Source of the DNA: Phascolarctos cinereus
Lineage: Eukaryota > Chordata > Mammalia > Diprotodontia > Phascolarctidae
DNA length: 64,000 bases
Direction: 5' to 3'
Assembly: GCF_002099425.1 (NCBI RefSeq)
Contig: NW_018344160.1
Location: 868,001-932,000, forward strand
Positions 11,779-23,575 of this stretch are shown here, one piece after another. Each line of letters starts with the position of its first letter. Positions within the stretch are counted from its first letter, which is position 1. Below the pieces are notes generated by a model. That model ran no database searches. It worked only from the letters and a program-made list of their open reading frames with translations, and had not been told where the DNA came from. The position numbers and the translations under genes are program-made.

Positions 11779-12233
11779 TCAATCATTTATTTGAAGATCA
11801 AATTTTCTATTCAGCTCTTTTTTTAAAATCAGGAAATTTTGGAAGACTCCTATTTCAATATCCATCTTTTCTCCTGAAAGATTATCCTCAATTTTGCTGG
11901 GCAGTTGATTCTTTATTGTAATCCAAACTTCTTTGACTTCCAGGATATTATATTCCAAGCCCTCTGATCGTTTAAGGTAGATTTTCCTAGATCCCGAGTA
12001 ATCCTGACTGTGATTAATCTCTTCTGGATATATTTTCAAGATCCCTTGTTTTGTTTCTTTGTTTGTTTTTGTTTTCCAATGAGGTATTTTACATTTTATT
12101 CTATTTTCTTTCATTCATTTCATTTTGTTTGATTATTTCTTTATGTCTCACAGAGTCTTTAGTTTCTACTTGCCCAATTTCAACTTTTAAGAAATTACTT
12201 TCTTCAGTCAGCTTTTGTACTTCCTTTTCCATT
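11779..12233 (-). pseudogene. L1 ORF1 C-terminal half, decayed
   Basis: The 111-codon frame at 11779-12114 contains QLPSKIEDNLSGEKMDIEIG and LNRKFDLQIND, the end of the L1 ORF1 RNA-binding protein. The same region appears at 63073-63267. Just upstream on the minus strand, translation gives a coiled-coil-like run (ESNFLKVEIGQVETKDS). The RNA-recognition part between them is largely missing. ORF1 protein coats LINE RNA in the ribonucleoprotein, and this copy cannot encode it. Confidence 0.8.
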
Positions 12234-12244
12234 TGGCCAATTCT

Positions 12245-13356
12245 GTGCTTTTTTTTTTAATTTTGTAATTGGTAGATGGAGAAAAAAGAAACAAAAAAAT
12301 TGCAAAACTTCTGTTGAAGTCCCACATTATATAGTGAAGTTTAATATGCATCCTCTTTTTTATTATTTAAATTTATGTATTTTTAGTTTTCAACATTTAC
12401 TTCCATAATATTTTGTGTTTTAAACTTTCTCCCCTTCCCATTTCTCCCCCCTCCACCCCGAGATGACATACAATCCAACATAGACTCTACATATGCACTC
12501 ATGTTACATATATTTTCCCTTTAGTCATGATGTAAAGAACAGTTAGAATTGATGGGAGAAACAGTGAGAATGAAGAAATGAAACAAAATAACAAAGGAAA
12601 ATTAGAGCAAATAGTGTGCTTCCATCTGCATTAGATTCCATATTTCTTTCTCTGCCTATGTATAGCAATTTCCATCATGAATCTTTTGGAGTTGTCTTAG
12701 ATTCTTGCATTATTGTGAAGAGGCAAGTCAATCAAAATCAGTCATCCCATAATGTGCCTATTACTGTGTACAATGTTCTCCTGAATTTGTTCATTTCACT
12801 CTGCATTACTTCATGTAAGGCTTTCCAAGTTTTTTTTTTAATTCTACCTGCTCATCATTTCTCATAGCATGAAAGTATTCCATTAAATTCATATACCACA
12901 ATTTGTTCAGCCATTCCCCATTTGATGGGTATCCTCTCAATTTCAAATACTTTACCACCACAAAAAGAGCTGCTATAAATATTTCTATGGGTCCTTTTCC
13001 CATTTTTATGATTTCTTTCAGATACAGCCTTAGAAGTGCTATTGCTGGGTCAAATATGCACAATTTTATAGCCCTTTGGTCATCATCCCAAATTGATCTC
13101 CAAAATGTTTGGATCATTTCATAACTCCACCAATGGTGTATTAGTGTTCCAATTTTCCCACATCTTCAACATTTATCATTGCCCTGTTTAGTCATGTCTG
13201 ATAGGTGTGATGTGGTATCTTAGACTGGTTTTGATTTGCATTTCTCTAATCAATAGTGATTTAGAACTTTTTTCACATGACTATAGATAGCTTTAGTTTC
13301 TTCCTCTGAGAACTGCCTGTTCATATCATTTGACCATTTCTCAATTGTGGAATGAG
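12245..13356 (-). mobile_element. 5'-truncated L1 3' end nested in L1 ORF1, with extra 3' sequence
   Basis: The L1 part (about 12352-13356) repeats the 3' end seen at 6655-7640 and 45215-45925, including GCAAAAAGAGCTGC-like and CATTCCCCATTTGATGGGTA-like landmarks in antisense. Beyond its A-rich L1 end (12352-12365) lie about 90 bp not found in the other L1 copies (12262-12351), then a second poly(A) (poly(T) at about 12249-12258). TGGCCAATTCT is found on both sides at 12234-12244 and 13357-13367. The ORF1 coiled coil contains several similar TTGGCCAAT units, so the duplication is plausible but not unique. Confidence 0.75.
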
Positions 13357-13850
13357 TGGCCAATTCTAGTTTTTAAGGAGTTCTTCCCTCCAGTGAATTT
13401 TTGTAACTTTTTTCCATTTGGCCAATTCTACTTTTTAGGGCGTTGTTTTCCCCATTTTTTCCCCCCAATTTGGCCAATTGTATTTTTTAAGGAATGGGTT
13501 GTTTCAGTCAACTTCTTCCTTCCATTTCCAAGCTTTTGACTCTCTCTTGAATACCTCTCATTTCTTTTTTCTTTTTTTTCTTTTTTCCACTTCTCTTATA
13601 CATCTCTTATTTGACTTTTCCAATCATTCCTGAGCTCTTCCAAGAATGTTTTTTGGTCTTGTGACAAATTTTTATTTCCCTTTGGGTTTTCAGATATAAG
13701 CATATACACAATGTTGTCCTCTTCTGAATTTGTGTTTTGATGTTCCCAGTCCCCATAGAAATTGTCTATGGTCAGTGTTGTTTTTGCTTTTAACCCATTT
13801 TATTTGCATATTTTCTGGCTTTCAAAGTTGATTTCTGCTTCTGGGATACA
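13357..13850 (-). pseudogene. L1 ORF1 N-terminal half, decayed
   Basis: The plus strand shows repeated units with TTGGCCAATTCTA-like cores about 50-60 bp apart. On the minus strand these encode the ORF1 heptad coiled coil (IGQ/LK repeats, as at 62440-62600). Near 13700-13745 translation gives a NSEEDNIV string, matching the same string at about 62375-62400. It continues the ORF1 that is split by the insertion at 12245-13356. Confidence 0.7.
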
Positions 13851-14520
13851 GGGGACATTATTCCAAGCTTCTTGTTCTGGGGGCCAGGACCTTCATCACT
13901 GACTTTGTTTGCTGGCAGCTGGAGGCTATATATGTCTGGCAGCTTACCTGGTGCTGATCTGCTGTCCTAGTGGTGGTGTCTGGAATTTGATGAGGCCAGG
14001 TGGGTTTTTTCTGCATTTTCCCAGGGCTAACTAAAGTATGTGGAGGTCTGGCTGATGGAGGATGCCTGCCCACTTTGGGGTGTGCTGAAATATGTGGAGT
14101 TCTGGCCACTAGAGGATGCCTACCCACCCAGGGCTTCACAATCACAGTTGGTGATTTTCCAAGCTGGGGTCTGACAATTCCCCTGTTTGTGCTAAGGCAT
14201 ATGAGGCATCCTTGTGTTGATGTTTTTCTGCTTTATCACCCTGAGGCTCAGGATCTCCTGCTCATTTGCTCTGGTAAGACTTGCTGGGAAACTTCTTGTC
14301 CTGGAATGAGCTTCCCTACCTTAGAGAGACAAACCTTTCTGGCAGATACTCAAGTTTCCCAGCCTGAAAGATTGCTCCACCCCAACTTTCTGCTGTCTCT
14401 GATGTTCCAGGATTTTTCCTGGGATGCTATTTTCTGCTTGTTTGTTTGTTTTTCCCCCCACAGGACAGTATGAGAGAGTGAAAGTGATTTACTGCTTACT
14501 CTACCATCTTGGCTCCTGGA
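13851..14520 (-). promoter_or_regulatory. L1 5'UTR, antisense
   Basis: In sense it begins near 14520 with CCAGGAGCCAAGATGGTAGA. It contains a stretch on the plus strand at about 13905-13985 (CAGCTGGAGGCTATATATGT) matching the complement of 61800-61840 in the L1 5'UTR at the end of the window. A roughly 64-bp unit (TGTGGAGGTCTGGCTGATGG and TGTGGAGTTCTGGCCACTAG) is repeated in tandem at about 14035-14130. LINE 5'UTRs normally carry an internal promoter; none was mapped here. Confidence 0.7.
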
Positions 14521-14559
14521 AGTCCCCAGATCAACTATTGAATGTTTAAAATTATCTAA

Positions 14560-14920
14560 TTTGTAATAGTTCTGGGAAGGTAGGTTATTTCCATATGTGA
14601 TCAGAGCAATTAATATATTATCCTAGAGGCAAGAGGGAACCACTACATCTTTTTGAGCAGAAATTTGGCTTCATATTGTTAATATGGTAGCTTTGTGGAG
14701 TATGAGTCATAGAGGGAAAGAATGGGAGGAGGCAAAATAATTTGAAGCCTATTCCATTAATCAAGCAGGAAATAATGGATGGGGCACAGCACTAGGAATT
14801 GGTCTTTTGAATGCAGAGGAGTAGACATAAGACTTTTACAACTACAATCAACAAGAGTAGTACCAAATTGAATATAGGTGTGAATGAGATTGAAGGTGTG
14901 AGGATAACTGAGCTATTTTG
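14560..14920 (-). mobile_element. L2 fragment, antisense
   Basis: 'AGAGGCAAGAGGGAACCACT', 'TTTTTGAGCAGAAATTTGGC' and 'GTAGCTTTGTGGAGTATGAG' follow the order of the internal part of antisense L2 3' regions. The same region appears at 57560-57700. Divergence is high. Confidence 0.65.
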
Positions 14921-14929
14921 TGGTGGATA

Positions 14930-15168
14930 ATGTACCAAACATGGAATCAGGAAGACTTGATTTCAATCCATACTCAGATAATTGTTAATTGTGTAGTCCT
15001 GGTGCAAGTAACTTAATCTCTATCTGTCTCAGTTTCTCCTATTGTAAAAGTTGGTTCATAATAGCACTTTCCTCACAGGGCTGTTGTGAGGATCGAATGA
15101 GACATTTGTGAAGTGCTTTGTACTTAGAAACCACTTAATAAATGCTTGTTCTCTTGCACTTTTTTTCC
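14930..15168 (+). mobile_element. MIR/THER1 SINE, sense, nearly complete
   Basis: The head with GGAATCAGGAAGACTTGATT leads into 'AACTTAATCTCTATCTGTCT', then 'CACAGGGCTGTTGTGAGGAT' and the end 'CCACTTAATAAATGCTTGTT'. That is the full MIR order from tRNA head through CORE to the L2-like 3' end. Confidence 0.85.
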
Positions 15169-15549
15169 TCATGTGATTATTGATTAAAAGGAGAGTAGTC
15201 CCTACTATAGCACTAGGATGTACAGAAAGAGGGTGGATTTTAGAGGAAAAGATCATGAATCCAATCTATATATGAATATCAATTGCCAAAATATTGTAAA
15301 TCTATAATGGGTTGTGTAGGCTTTTCCTGAAAATCTATAGTGAGAGGAAGATCCCCAGCTATTGACATAGTCAATTCTACTTTTGTATTGTTCCAATCAT
15401 TAGGAATTTGTCATTTCCACTAAGCAATTTTTTAACAACCTTTCCAGCTTCTAAAGCTGTTTTCTGAAGCCAAATAGAAAAAGTATAGTAGGCATACTAC
15501 ATGACCATGATTCAAATACATGAAAAGAGTTATCACATGTCACCCCTCA

Positions 15550-15680
15550 AGCATAAGATCATAGATTTACAAATGAAAGGAACCTGAAAGGCCATTAGTT
15601 CAACCCCTATATTTTATAAAGGAGGAAACTAAGATGCAGAGAGTTGAAATGATTATGTAGCTAATGTATGAAATGAAATT
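15550..15680 (-). mobile_element. MIR-type SINE variant, antisense
   Basis: 'CATTAGTTCAACCCCTATAT', 'GGAGGAAACTAAGATGCAGA' and 'GAGTTGAAATGATTATGTAG' match an antisense MIR of the marsupial variant whose outer end reads GGAACCTGAAAGGCCATTAG. The tRNA head is lost. Confidence 0.65.
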
Positions 15681-15714
15681 TGAAACTAATCATTTTGTAT
15701 AGTCTTTTCATGAT

Positions 15715-16180
15715 ATTGCTGTAGCCTCTTTGCTAAAATTTTATTTAATATAAGTTTTCCAACAATACCCATTAGATATATTAGTCAGTAGTTTTCTTTC
15801 TTAATTTTGGGTTTATTTGTCTCATAGAAGGAGAATGATAGGATGACTTCTTTCTCTGTTTTGGAAGAAAACAATATTAGAGATAATTGTTCTAAGAATG
15901 ATATAATTCACGTGTAAATCTATCTGGTCCTAATTTCTACCCTTTTCAAATTCATTTGTGACTTGTTCAATTTATTCTCTTTTTTTCAGATTGGCCATTG
16001 TAAATTTTCTGTTTCTTGTTCTGTTAATTTTGATTTATTTATTTTTGTTAATATTCAGCAATGCCATTCAATTATCTATTTGCTGGCATGTATTTGGGCA
16101 AAATCATTTATAATAGTTCACTTTATTTTCTTTTCAGCTCTTGTGAATTCTCCTTTTTTTTTCTTTTAGTATTTTTTTTC
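15715..16180 (-). mobile_element. Old L1 ORF2 fragment, antisense
   Basis: The piece 'GTTCTAAGAATGATATAATTCACGTGTAAATCT' and the following 'CTGGTCCTAATTTC' line up with the antisense L1 reverse transcriptase region seen at 9895-9960 and 17905-17960. It is more diverged than those copies. Confidence 0.6.
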
Positions 16181-16184
16181 TGAT

Positions 16185-16440
16185 GCTTGAGGCAATTAAG
16201 TGGTACAGTGAATAGAAAATTGAGCCTGGAATGAGGAAAATCTGAGTCTATATTCACTCTCAAATATTTACTAGCTTTTTGAACCTTGGCAAACTTTATA
16301 ACCTTTGTGGCTTCATATTTCTCGACCTGAAAATGGAGATAATAATAGTAATTACCTCTGAATCTTGTTGTGAAGATCAATTTAAATACTTGTAAAATAC
16401 ATAGCATCGTGTCTGCCGCATAATAGGTGCTCAGTAAATG
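16185..16440 (+). mobile_element. MIR/THER1 SINE, sense
   Basis: It has a degraded head (AAGTGGTACAGTGAATAGAA), then GAAAATGGAGATAATAATAG, then 'AGGTGCTCAGTAAATGTTCT' at the 3' end. It lies between two old antisense L1 pieces and may have inserted into them. Confidence 0.75.
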
Positions 16441-16444
16441 TTCT

Positions 16445-16958
16445 CTTTAAAAATGGCTAAATTTGCACATTTTATTAGTTTTCAAATTGCTCTATTTTTA
16501 TAAATTCAGTATTTTGTTCATATTATGTCCTTATTAGCTCATGCTTTTCCTTTGCCAGTCCAAAAATAATTACCATAAATAATGGTACAAATATGAGTAA
16601 ACTTCCTCACTCTCTCATTTCCTTGGGGAAGAGGCCTAATAATGAATTTTTTAAATTAAAAGATATTCACACTTAAATGTTTTTGTGTGCATAGTTGCAA
16701 GTTGTTTTTCAGAATACCTGTTCCAGGAGAAAAGCTTCACCAACAGTGCATTAGTGTGCCTGTACTACCACAGTCCTCTAACATTTGTAATTACTTGTGT
16801 TATCATCATCTCCAAGCCAAGAGATGTGAGATGGAGTCTCAATTACATCATTGATTAGGAACATTTCATCATATAACTATTGAAATTTCCATAATCATAT
16901 CCTTTGACCATTTATCTGCTGGGTAATTGCCCTTATTCTTTAAAATTCAAATGTTACT
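16445..16958 (-). mobile_element. Old L1 3'-region fragment, antisense
   Basis: 'CACCAACAGTGCATTAGTGT', 'GAGATGTGAGATGGAGTCTC' and 'ATCATATCCTTTGACCATTT' match antisense L1 near the end of ORF2, as at 7460-7860. It is strongly diverged. Confidence 0.7.
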
Positions 16959-16959
16959 A

Positions 16960-19231
16960 TTTTAAATAATATTTTATTTCTCCCCAATTAGATGTTTAAA
17001 AATTCTTAGCATCTTTAAAAGAAAAAAAAGTTTTAGTTTCCAAATATTATCGATCCCTTCCCTCCCCCTCCCTATTATGGCAAGTAATCTAATATAGATA
17101 ATACATGTGCTATCATGCAAAACATTTCCTTATTAGTCTTTTTGAATAAGAAAACATGAACATTAAAAATGAAAAGAATGAAAGAACCAAAGAATGCTTC
17201 AGTCTTTATTCAGACAATATCATTTCTTTCTCTGAAGGTAGATAGCATGTTTCATCATGATTCCTTGGGAATTGTCATGGATTGTTATATTGCTAATAGC
17301 TAAGTCATTCATAGTTCTTCATCCTACAATATTGCCAATACTTTTTTCAATGTTCTCCTGGTTCTGCTCAAATAAATTCATGTAATTCTGTATAGGTTAG
17401 CAGTGGTGATAATGAATATCCTTGATTTACCCTTGATCTTATTTGGAGTGCTTCTAGCTTATCCCCATTACAGATAATTCAAGCTTATGCTTTTACATAT
17501 ATGCTACTTATCATTAAAAACAACTCCATTTATTTCCTATGCTCTTTAGTGTTTTCAATAAAACTGGTGCCATATTTTGTCAAACACTTTTTCTACTTCT
17601 ATAGAGATAATCATATGATTACTGTTAGTGTTGTTAAATCAGGCCTTCATTACTCATCTATATCCCACTTGGTCATGGTGTATCATACATGTAATAAATT
17701 GCTGTGATCTCTTTCCTAATATTTTATTTAATATTTCTGAATCAATATTTATTAAGGAAATTGGTTTATAACTTTCTTTCTCTGTTCAGGCTTTTCCTGG
17801 TTTAGGTATCAGTGACATATTTGTGTCATAAAAGGAATTTGGTAGGATTCCTTCTTCACTCATTTTTCAAAAGTAGTTTGCGTAGTATTGGAATAAATTT
17901 TTCTTTCTATGTTTGGTAGAATTCACTTGTAAATCCATCTGACCCTGGAGATATTTTTCTTAGGGAATTGATGGATAGCTTTTTCAATTTCTTTTTTTCT
18001 GAAACAGAGTTAAGTATTTTATTTCCTCTTCTGTTAACCTGGCAGTTTATGTTTTATTAAAATATTACTCCATTTAACTTAGATTGTCAAATTTATTTGT
18101 TGGCAGTTGGACAAAATAACTCCTAATTATTGTATTACTTTCCCCTTCATTAAATGGTGAATTTACCCTATTCATTTTTCATATTGACAATTTTTTTGTT
18201 TCCTTTTTTAAATGAAATTAACCAAAGACCCATCTTTAAAAAAAAAACAGCTCTTAATTTCACTTATTAGTTCAATACTTTTCTCAATTTCAATTTTATT
18301 AATCTCTTTTTTGATTGTCATAATTTCTTATTTGGTATTTAACTGAGGAGTTTTAATGTGTTCTTTTCCCAGCTTTTTTAGTTAAATGCTCAGTTCAGTG
18401 ATTTCTTTTTATCTATTTCATTCATATAAGTATTTAGAGAAATAAAATTTCCACCATGAGCTGTTTTTGGCTTCATCATATAAGTGTTGGTATTTTGTCT
18501 CATTATTGTGGTTTCCTTTGATAAAACTGATTTTTTTTAAATTTATTGATTTATTCCTTGTGTGGTCTGATTCTTTAGGATTAGATTATTAATTTCCAAT
18601 TACTTTCCTCTTCCCATGGCCCTTTTGACATGTAGTTTTCATTACATCATGATCCATAAAGAATATATTTGATATTTCCGCTTTTTTTCATTTTATTGGG
18701 GGTTTTTATGTCCTAACACATGTCAACTTTTGTGTAGGTGTTGTGTATCATTAAAAAAAAAAAGTGTATTGCTTTCAATTCCTATTCAGTTTTCTCCATA
18801 GGTCTTTCATATTTACCTTTTTTCTAAAATTCTATCCACCTCCTTAACTTATTTCTTATTTATATTCTGGTGAGATTTATCTAGTTCTGTGAGAAGGAAA
18901 TTGAGTTCCCCCACTAGTATAATTTTCCTGTCTCTTTCTTCCTGAAACTTACTAAACTCCTCCTCCATGAATTTAGATGCTATACCTTCTGGTGCATAAA
19001 TATTTAGTGTTGATATTACTTTATTGTCTATGGTACCTTTTAGCAAAATTTAGTTTCCTTTCTTATCTTTTAAAATTAGATCTATTTTTGCTTTTGCTTT
19101 ATCTTAAATCAGGATTGCTACCCCTACTTTTTTGTTTACTTCAGCTGAAGCATAACATACCCTTCTCTTGCCCTTTACCTTTACTTTGTGTGTATCTCTC
19201 TGCTTCAAATTTTGTGTGAGTGTGTGTGTGT

Positions 19232-19269
<38 letters not shown>

Positions 19270-20305
19270 GGTTTTTGTCTTGTTTGGTTTTTGTTTTTGT
19301 TTTTGTTTTTCTGTTTTTGTAAGCAACATATTTTTTCTTGGTAAGATTCTGATTTTTAATACACTCTGCTATCCAATTCCACTCATGGGAGATTTCATCC
19401 CATTTACATTTACTGTTATGGTTTACTGTCTTTTTTTCCTGAATCCTATCACCCCATTTATACTTTTCTCTCTCCTTTCACCCTGTCCTGCCTCCCCAGT
19501 GCTTTCCTTCTGACCACTGCCCTCCATTCTATCAGACCTCATTTTCTTTCTCCTTTCCCCTTCTACCACTACCCTCCTTTCTGCCTTTCCTCTTATCTTC
19601 ATACTCCTCCCTTCCCTTTTCCCCTCCTACTTCCCTATAGGGTAAGATAAATATCAATACTTAACTGTGTGTTTATTTTCTTCCCTCTTTCAGCTAAATC
19701 TGATGAGAGTAATATTTAAACAATGCTGCACACTTTCTTTCTTTCCTTCTACTGAAATTGTTATTTTGTACCTCTTTATGTTATAAAATTTACACCATTC
19801 TACCTCCCACTTCCCTCTTCTCCCAGTTCATTCCTTTTTACCCTTATTTTTTATACCATCACATCAAAGTCGACTTACACCAGTAACTTCTTTCTAAGTG
19901 TACTCCTTCCAACTCCCCTAATAGACATACAGTTATGAAGAGTTACAAGTATCACCTTTCTATGTACAGATGTAAACAGTTTAATCTTATGGAATAACAT
20001 TTTTTTTCCTTTCCTTTGTATCTTTTTACGCTTGTCTTTAATCTTGTATTTGAAGATCAAATTTTCTGTTCAGCTCTGTTCTTTTCATCAGGAAAGTTTT
20101 GTAGTCCCCCAATTTCATTGACTGTCCACTTTCCCATGAAAGATTATGTTCAATTTTGCTGGGTAGTTGATCCTTGTTTGTATTCCAAGCTCCTTTGTTT
20201 TCCAGAATATTATATACCAAAGCCTCTGATCCTTTACTATAGAAGCTGCTAAGTCTTGTGTAATCCTGACTGGCTCCTTGATATTTTAATTATTTCTTTA
20301 TGACT
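16960..20305 (-). mobile_element. L1, antisense, internally deleted
   Basis: The 3' end is at about 16960-17390. It then jumps to the reverse transcriptase region at about 17400, leaving out about 1.7 kb present in the copy at 7400-9240. From there it runs through the endonuclease (18960-19400), the pyrimidine-rich spacer (19430-19990) and the ORF1 C terminus. The frame at 20038-20220 has LPSKIEHNLSW and LNRKFDLQIQD, the ORF1 end. The endonuclease-side frame at 18849-19046 has KVISTLNIYAPEG. All frames are broken. Confidence 0.8.
19213..19322. repeat. (GT)n followed by (GTTTTT)n
   Basis: A clean GT run (about 19213-19269) followed by GTTTTT units lies inside the antisense L1 spacer/endonuclease region. 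It produces a spurious Cys-Val frame. Confidence 0.95.
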
Positions 20306-20307
20306 TC

Positions 20308-21290
20308 TTGGGATATACCCCTAGCAGTGACATTACTAGATCAAAGGTTATACATAGTTTTATAACCCTGTATACATAGTTCCAAATTGTTCTACAGAAT
20401 GATTGGATCAGTTCACAACTCCTGTGAACAACAACCTTGCTTTACTGTCCCAATGTTCCCACACTCCCTCCAATATTTATCATTTTCTTTTCTTTTTCTA
20501 TATTAGCCAATCTGATAAATGTGAGGTGGTAACACAGAGTTGTTTTAATTATCATTTCTCTAATCAATAGTGTCTTACAGAATTTTTTCATGGGAGTATA
20601 GATAGCTTTGATTTATTTATCTGAAAGCCACCTGTTCATTTCCTCTCATAATTTATCCCATTGATCAATTTGGAAATTACTTGTATTCTTCTAAGTTTAA
20701 CTCAGTTCTCTCTATATTAGAGGAATGATGCCTGTATAAGAGATACTTATTGCAAATACTTCCCCTGCCCCATTATTCTGCTTTTCTTCTAATTTTGGCT
20801 GCATTGATTTTAGTTGTGCAAAAATAAATTTACTTTTTTTAAAAAATAATTATTTATTTATTTTAACTGTGTTTTCTTTTAATTTTGAGTTCCAAATTGC
20901 CTTTCAGAAGAATGAGTGTTGTATTTTTTAAAAAGCTTTCTCTCCACCTATTGAGATAATCACATTATTTTTATTGTTTGTTTTGATCCATATAACTACG
21001 CTGATAAATATACTAATATTGAATGAGTCTGCATTGTTATTTTTTAAATCCCATTTATTATAATATATGATCTTTTAGTCTGCTTGGTAGTATCTAGGAA
21101 TCTCATTGATGGCTTGTTCAATTTCTTTTTTTAAGATAGAATCATTAAAGTATTTTTTATCCTCTTCTCTTTATCTGGGCAGTGTATATTTCCCTTAACA
21201 TATATTTATTTCACTTAGATTATCAGATTTCCTGAAATACAATTGGGCAAAGTAACTCCCGATAATTACTTTTGTTTTATCTTCATTGGT
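20308..21290 (-). mobile_element. L1 3' half fragment, antisense
   Basis: It starts with 'CTTGGGATATACCCCTAGCA', passes the usual 'CTAATCAATAGTGTCTTACA' near 20560, and reaches the reverse transcriptase region ('ACTTTTGTTTTATCTTCATT') at 21270. About 80 bp of L1 3'-tail-like sequence (20835-20915) is wedged inside. It stops abruptly where the sense HAL1 begins. Confidence 0.75.
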
Positions 21291-22847
21291 GGTGCAACTG
21301 TGGGGAGTTGGCCTCTGAGCAGGGGAAGATGGAGGGAAAATCTGCTGATAAGGGATGCCAGGCCAAGCTGTGCTACTGAGACAGGGCCCTGAATGAGTAC
21401 AAAAGCAGTGGGGCAGGGGAATGCTGCTGGTTGTGGGCATTTACAGGAGAGCATAACTTTTCATTTTGTTCCACGTTTGAAGGGAGAACAGAAAGAGGAT
21501 GTGAGGTCAGAGACACCATTCCCCTTAACCCAGGACTAGATGTGAAACAAGCTTCTATTAAAAAAAAAACCTATGAGCAGGCAAAAGAGAAAGAACTCAA
21601 TCCTAAAAAGTTATTATTGGAATAGAGAAGAATTGATTTCTTCTTCACAGGACATTGAAGCAAAAAAAAAAAGCCTCTCTTATCCAAAAGAGTAATGTCA
21701 AATTGCAGGTGATCATCTGCCCAAAAGAATTCATACAAGTACTTTAAAAAGACTTTAAAAATCAGATGAGAGAAATTGAGGGAAAAAAATTAAAAACTAA
21801 GAACAATCCAAGAAAAACAAAAAGATTATGAAAAGAAAGTCAACCACTAGAAAAGGAGATCCATAATCTTGAGGAAGAAAGTTACTCCTTGAAAATTAGA
21901 ATTGGGCAAGAGGAAGCTAGCAAAGTTATAAGAGACCAAGAAATAAAACAAATTATAAAAAATATAAAAAAATAGAAGAGTGTGAAATATCTCATACGAA
22001 AAACTACTGATCTGTAGAAGAGATCAAGAAGAAAAAAAAATAAGAAAAATGGACTACCTGAAATCTAAAATCAGAAAAAGAATGTTGATACAATAAAGCA
22101 AGAAATAATTAAAGAAAAGTGTCCTATAGTATTAGAACAACAGGTGAAAGGAGAAGTAGGGAAATAAAACCCACTGATCACCACCTGAAAGAGATACTGC
22201 AAGGAAAACCTACTGGAATATCATAGCTAGATTCTGAAACCCCCAGCTCAAGAAGAGAATATTACAAACAACAAGAAAAAGAAATTCAAATGTGGCTAAG
22301 CCACAATTAGAATCACACAAGACCTATTAGCAGCCACACAAAAGACTGCAGGTCTTAGAAAACTACATATTAAAATGCAAAAGGACTGAGGTTGTGGCCA
22401 TGCATATCATACCCAGCAAAGTTAAGCATGCTCTTGAATTTTTTTAAAAAATGAAAACTCAATGAATTATCAGACTTTTAAATTTTGTTGCAAAAAAACC
22501 TGAAATTAATATAAAATTTGACATACAAGATCCAAGACAAATATAAGGTAAACATTTAAGACTAATTATAAATGAATCAAAAAGAACAGACTCTTTACTT
22601 TTTTTTATAAGGAAATGTAAATCATATGTCTAAGATTTTTAACAATTGTGTAGTTCAAAAGAAAGATTGAGGTAGAGTAGAGTATGATCTGACACTAAAA
22701 AGTACACTATTTAGGAAAAAGGTAAAAAGAGTAACTATCTTATTAAAATGAGGTAGGAGAGGAAGAACTGAAACAGTGGAATTAGATGAGGCAGGACTTG
22801 TAGTTCTGGAACTGTACTCTCATCAGGAATGGTTTTAAAAGGGAACA

Positions 22848-22895
22848 ATGCATACACACATACATATGCCTATATATGTGTGTGTATATGCATAA
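22848..22895. repeat. Short CA/TA microsatellite
   Basis: CATACACACATACATATG followed by TATATATGTGTGTGTATATG. Confidence 0.85.
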
Positions 22896-23417
22896 ATTTC
22901 TTCTAAATTTAGAAAGAAATAAAAGGCTAAGAGTACAGGGAATGGGTAGAGATAAGGGAGGGATTTTAGGGTAGTGGGGAAAGAGTAAGGAAGGGATCTT
23001 AGGTGGCAGATTAGATTAAATAACAGGAGGGCAAGTTAGTGGGTAGAAGTAAAGCAGAGGAGTCAGGAGGGATAAGAAATAAGAGATACACACAAACATA
23101 AAATAAAGATCAAGAGTAGAACATATAAGGGAAAAAAGCAAAGGTAGTAATCATGATCTCGTACAAAATTAATGCTAAAATACATTGAATCAAAAGAAAA
23201 AATAGGGAAATTACATTATATGTCAGCCAGTTTAATCAATGTTATTTTAAACTATTTAAAATAACTATACAGTATAAGCCTGGAATATTGATGTGGAATA
23301 GGAAACAATGAGTTGGTGGACTTAGAAAAGTATGGAAAGACTTGAAACTATGAAGTAAGATGCTATCTACCCCCAGAGAAACAGAGGACAAACAATTATG
23401 GCACAGTCTTACATAGA

Positions 23418-23493
23418 TGCTTATATATGTATATGTCTCTATATTAGTATGATTATAGATATCCAAGCATATGTATGTGTATACAAGTGTATG

Positions 23494-23535
<42 letters not shown>

Positions 23536-23575
23536 CATAAATGTACATGCATGTGTTTCTATCTATCTATCCTTA
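23418..23575. repeat. TATG/GT/TCTA microsatellite in HAL1 tail
   Basis: Alternating TATATG units, a (GT)n run at about 23500-23529 and a short (TCTA)n near 23559-23573. Confidence 0.95.

Larger units (their letters stand above)
6655..14545 (-). mobile_element. Near full-length L1, antisense, with nested insertions
   Basis: Read on the minus strand, the order is 5'UTR (about 14520-13860), ORF1 N-terminal half (about 13850-13357), ORF1 C-terminal half (about 12233-11779), a purine-rich spacer (about 11770-11295), ORF2 (starting at 11294) and a 3' end near 6660. Later insertions are SINEs at 7657-7801, 8630-8794 and 9425-9571 and an L1 3' end at 12245-13356. Similar AT-rich strings near 6645-6660 and 14546-14560 may be a worn target duplication, but low complexity makes this weak. 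Both ORFs are badly decayed. Confidence 0.85.
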
